Both the position numbers and the translations under genes were made by a program. Shown piece after piece: positions 34,472-35,745 of a stretch of 35,745 nucleotides of DNA (its first letter is position 1; every line of letters starts with the position of its first letter). Below the pieces are notes generated by a model, which made no database searches, had not been told where the DNA came from, and worked only from the letters and a program-made list of their open reading frames with translations. Source of the DNA: Flaviaestuariibacter sp. (GTDB taxonomy: Bacteria > Bacteroidota > Bacteroidia > Chitinophagales > Chitinophagaceae). The stretch spans positions 1-35,745 of the forward strand of contig JAQBNP010000166.1 in the NCBI GenBank assembly GCA_028288515.1, given 5' to 3'.

Positions 34472-35745
34472 TTACTTGAAATTGATGTTCAGTGTGAAGC
34501 CATACTGGCGCACCGGTGGTGTTTGTGACGTCGTGCTCACACCAACACCGTTTGATGTTGTGAAGCTGAACTCAGGATCGGTGAACTGGTTTGCCTTGTC
34601 TACAATGGTGATCAGGTTCCGGCCATACAGACCTACAGTTGCCGTTGAGAAGATACCGCTCTTCGCTACGAGGGAGCTTGGGATCGCATACGACAGGTTG
34701 ATGTCACGGAGCTTGATGAACCAGGCTGGAACAACAAAGTTCTCGGCGATCAGGCGATACGAGTCAACCCACAGGGCGTACTCTGCTTCGCGCACGTTGA
34801 CAGTTGTGTTTGGTACAACTTTGCCTGTCGCAACATCGCGGTAAGCCGAGTTCGGGAAGATGTGCGGAGCGCGGTCTTCTGTCCATTTGCCGGAGCCTGT
34901 GAAGGTCATCTGGCGGCCGAGATCGCTGTACAGCACGTTGCCGCCGCGGTATTCCCAGTTCGATGTCAGTGTAAATGCCTTGTAGCCAATCTTCGTACCG
35001 GCGCCAAGGATATGCTTCGGTGTTGTACGACCGAAATTCTTCAGCGGTCCGCCCGTGATCGGGTAGCCAGTTGATGCGTTGACCATCACACGACCGGTAG
35101 CCGTATCACGGAAATAAGAGATCGCTTTCAGAGCCGGGAATGGCTCATTCAGGATCGCATAAGGAGCGGCATAGGAGAAGGCGCCATAAGAGAACTCGGG
35201 AACACCCTTGTACAGGGAGGTCACCTTGTTGTCATTCATTGAGTAGCGAACGTTCAGGTCCCAGTTGAAGTCTTTCGTGCGAATAATCTTCGCGCCGAGG
35301 TCGAGCTCATAACCCCAGTTCTTCGTGCTGCCCACGTTCAGGCGGAGGTTCGAATAGCCTGTGGAGTTCGGGATCTTAACCGTGAGTACGCTGCCCACGC
35401 TTTTTTGCGTGTAGTAGGTTGCCTCGAGGCTAAGGCGGCCGTTCAGAAACTGGAACTCGCCACCAACTTCGAATGACGTTACTTCTTCAGGCTTCAGGTT
35501 CGCATCAGGCAGGACGTCACCTACGGTGATACCAACGTTGTTGCCATACGGGAAGCCACCGGCGTTCGGGAACGAAAGGTCCAGGCCGTAGTCGACGGGC
35601 AGGTTATCGTTTCCGTTCTTGTTCCAGCCGGTACGCAGCTTGGCGTAGATGAGGATGTTGTTTTTCAGTGTTGGTACGAGGTCGTTCAGGAACGCTGAGA
35701 CGTCGCAGCCTTACGTCTGGTAGAGGTAGAGGCTCTTGTCGCTGT
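34472..35745 (-). pseudogene. SusC/RagA TonB-linked outer membrane protein, C-terminal part, truncated by window edge, in-frame TAA at 35711-35713
   Basis: TGWNKNGNDNLPVDYG...PDANLKPEEVTSFEVGGEFQFLNGRLSLEATYYTQKS...; ends with a typical beta-barrel C-terminus (YGFTLNINFK). Frame upstream of the stop also reads SusC-like (SDKSLYLYQT). Confidence 0.7.

Overview
Bacteroidota-type chromosomal window, probably Chitinophagia-like (inferred from gene content and promoter style). Positions 1-15.5 kb hold a respiratory cluster: Alternative Complex III actA(partial)-actB-actC-actD-actE-actF, caa3-type cytochrome oxidase coxB-coxA, ctaB, two subunit III genes, subunit IV, a SCO1/SenC protein and a DUF420 protein. 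Positions 15.5-35.7 kb are mostly housekeeping: a lamin-tail/gliding-motility-type surface protein, asd, an SDR, DUF2461, a GNAT acetyltransferase, a CheY-like receiver, a NUMOD4/HNH protein, ligA, pyrH, pdxH, a bTHX-like small ribosomal protein missed by the ORF track, HU, DUF4286, xth, tadA, susD-like and partial susC-like genes. Most notable observations: (1) upstream of asd, a 19-codon Lys-rich leader ORF, a candidate antiterminator and an intrinsic terminator are arranged like a classical ribosome-mediated lysine attenuator; (2) a 20.49-21.13 kb composite array has 16 exact 11-bp units (invariant TATG) followed by about 20 21-bp units (heptad-coding), with single-base register breaks and flanking direct repeats; (3) several dispersed intergenic repeat families occur, including a foldback element of heptanucleotide repeats that supplies the ligA stop codon; (4) the susC-like ORF has an in-frame TAA near the window end. 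No CRISPR, tRNA or rRNA was recognised. All assignments are by reading motifs; no searches were run.
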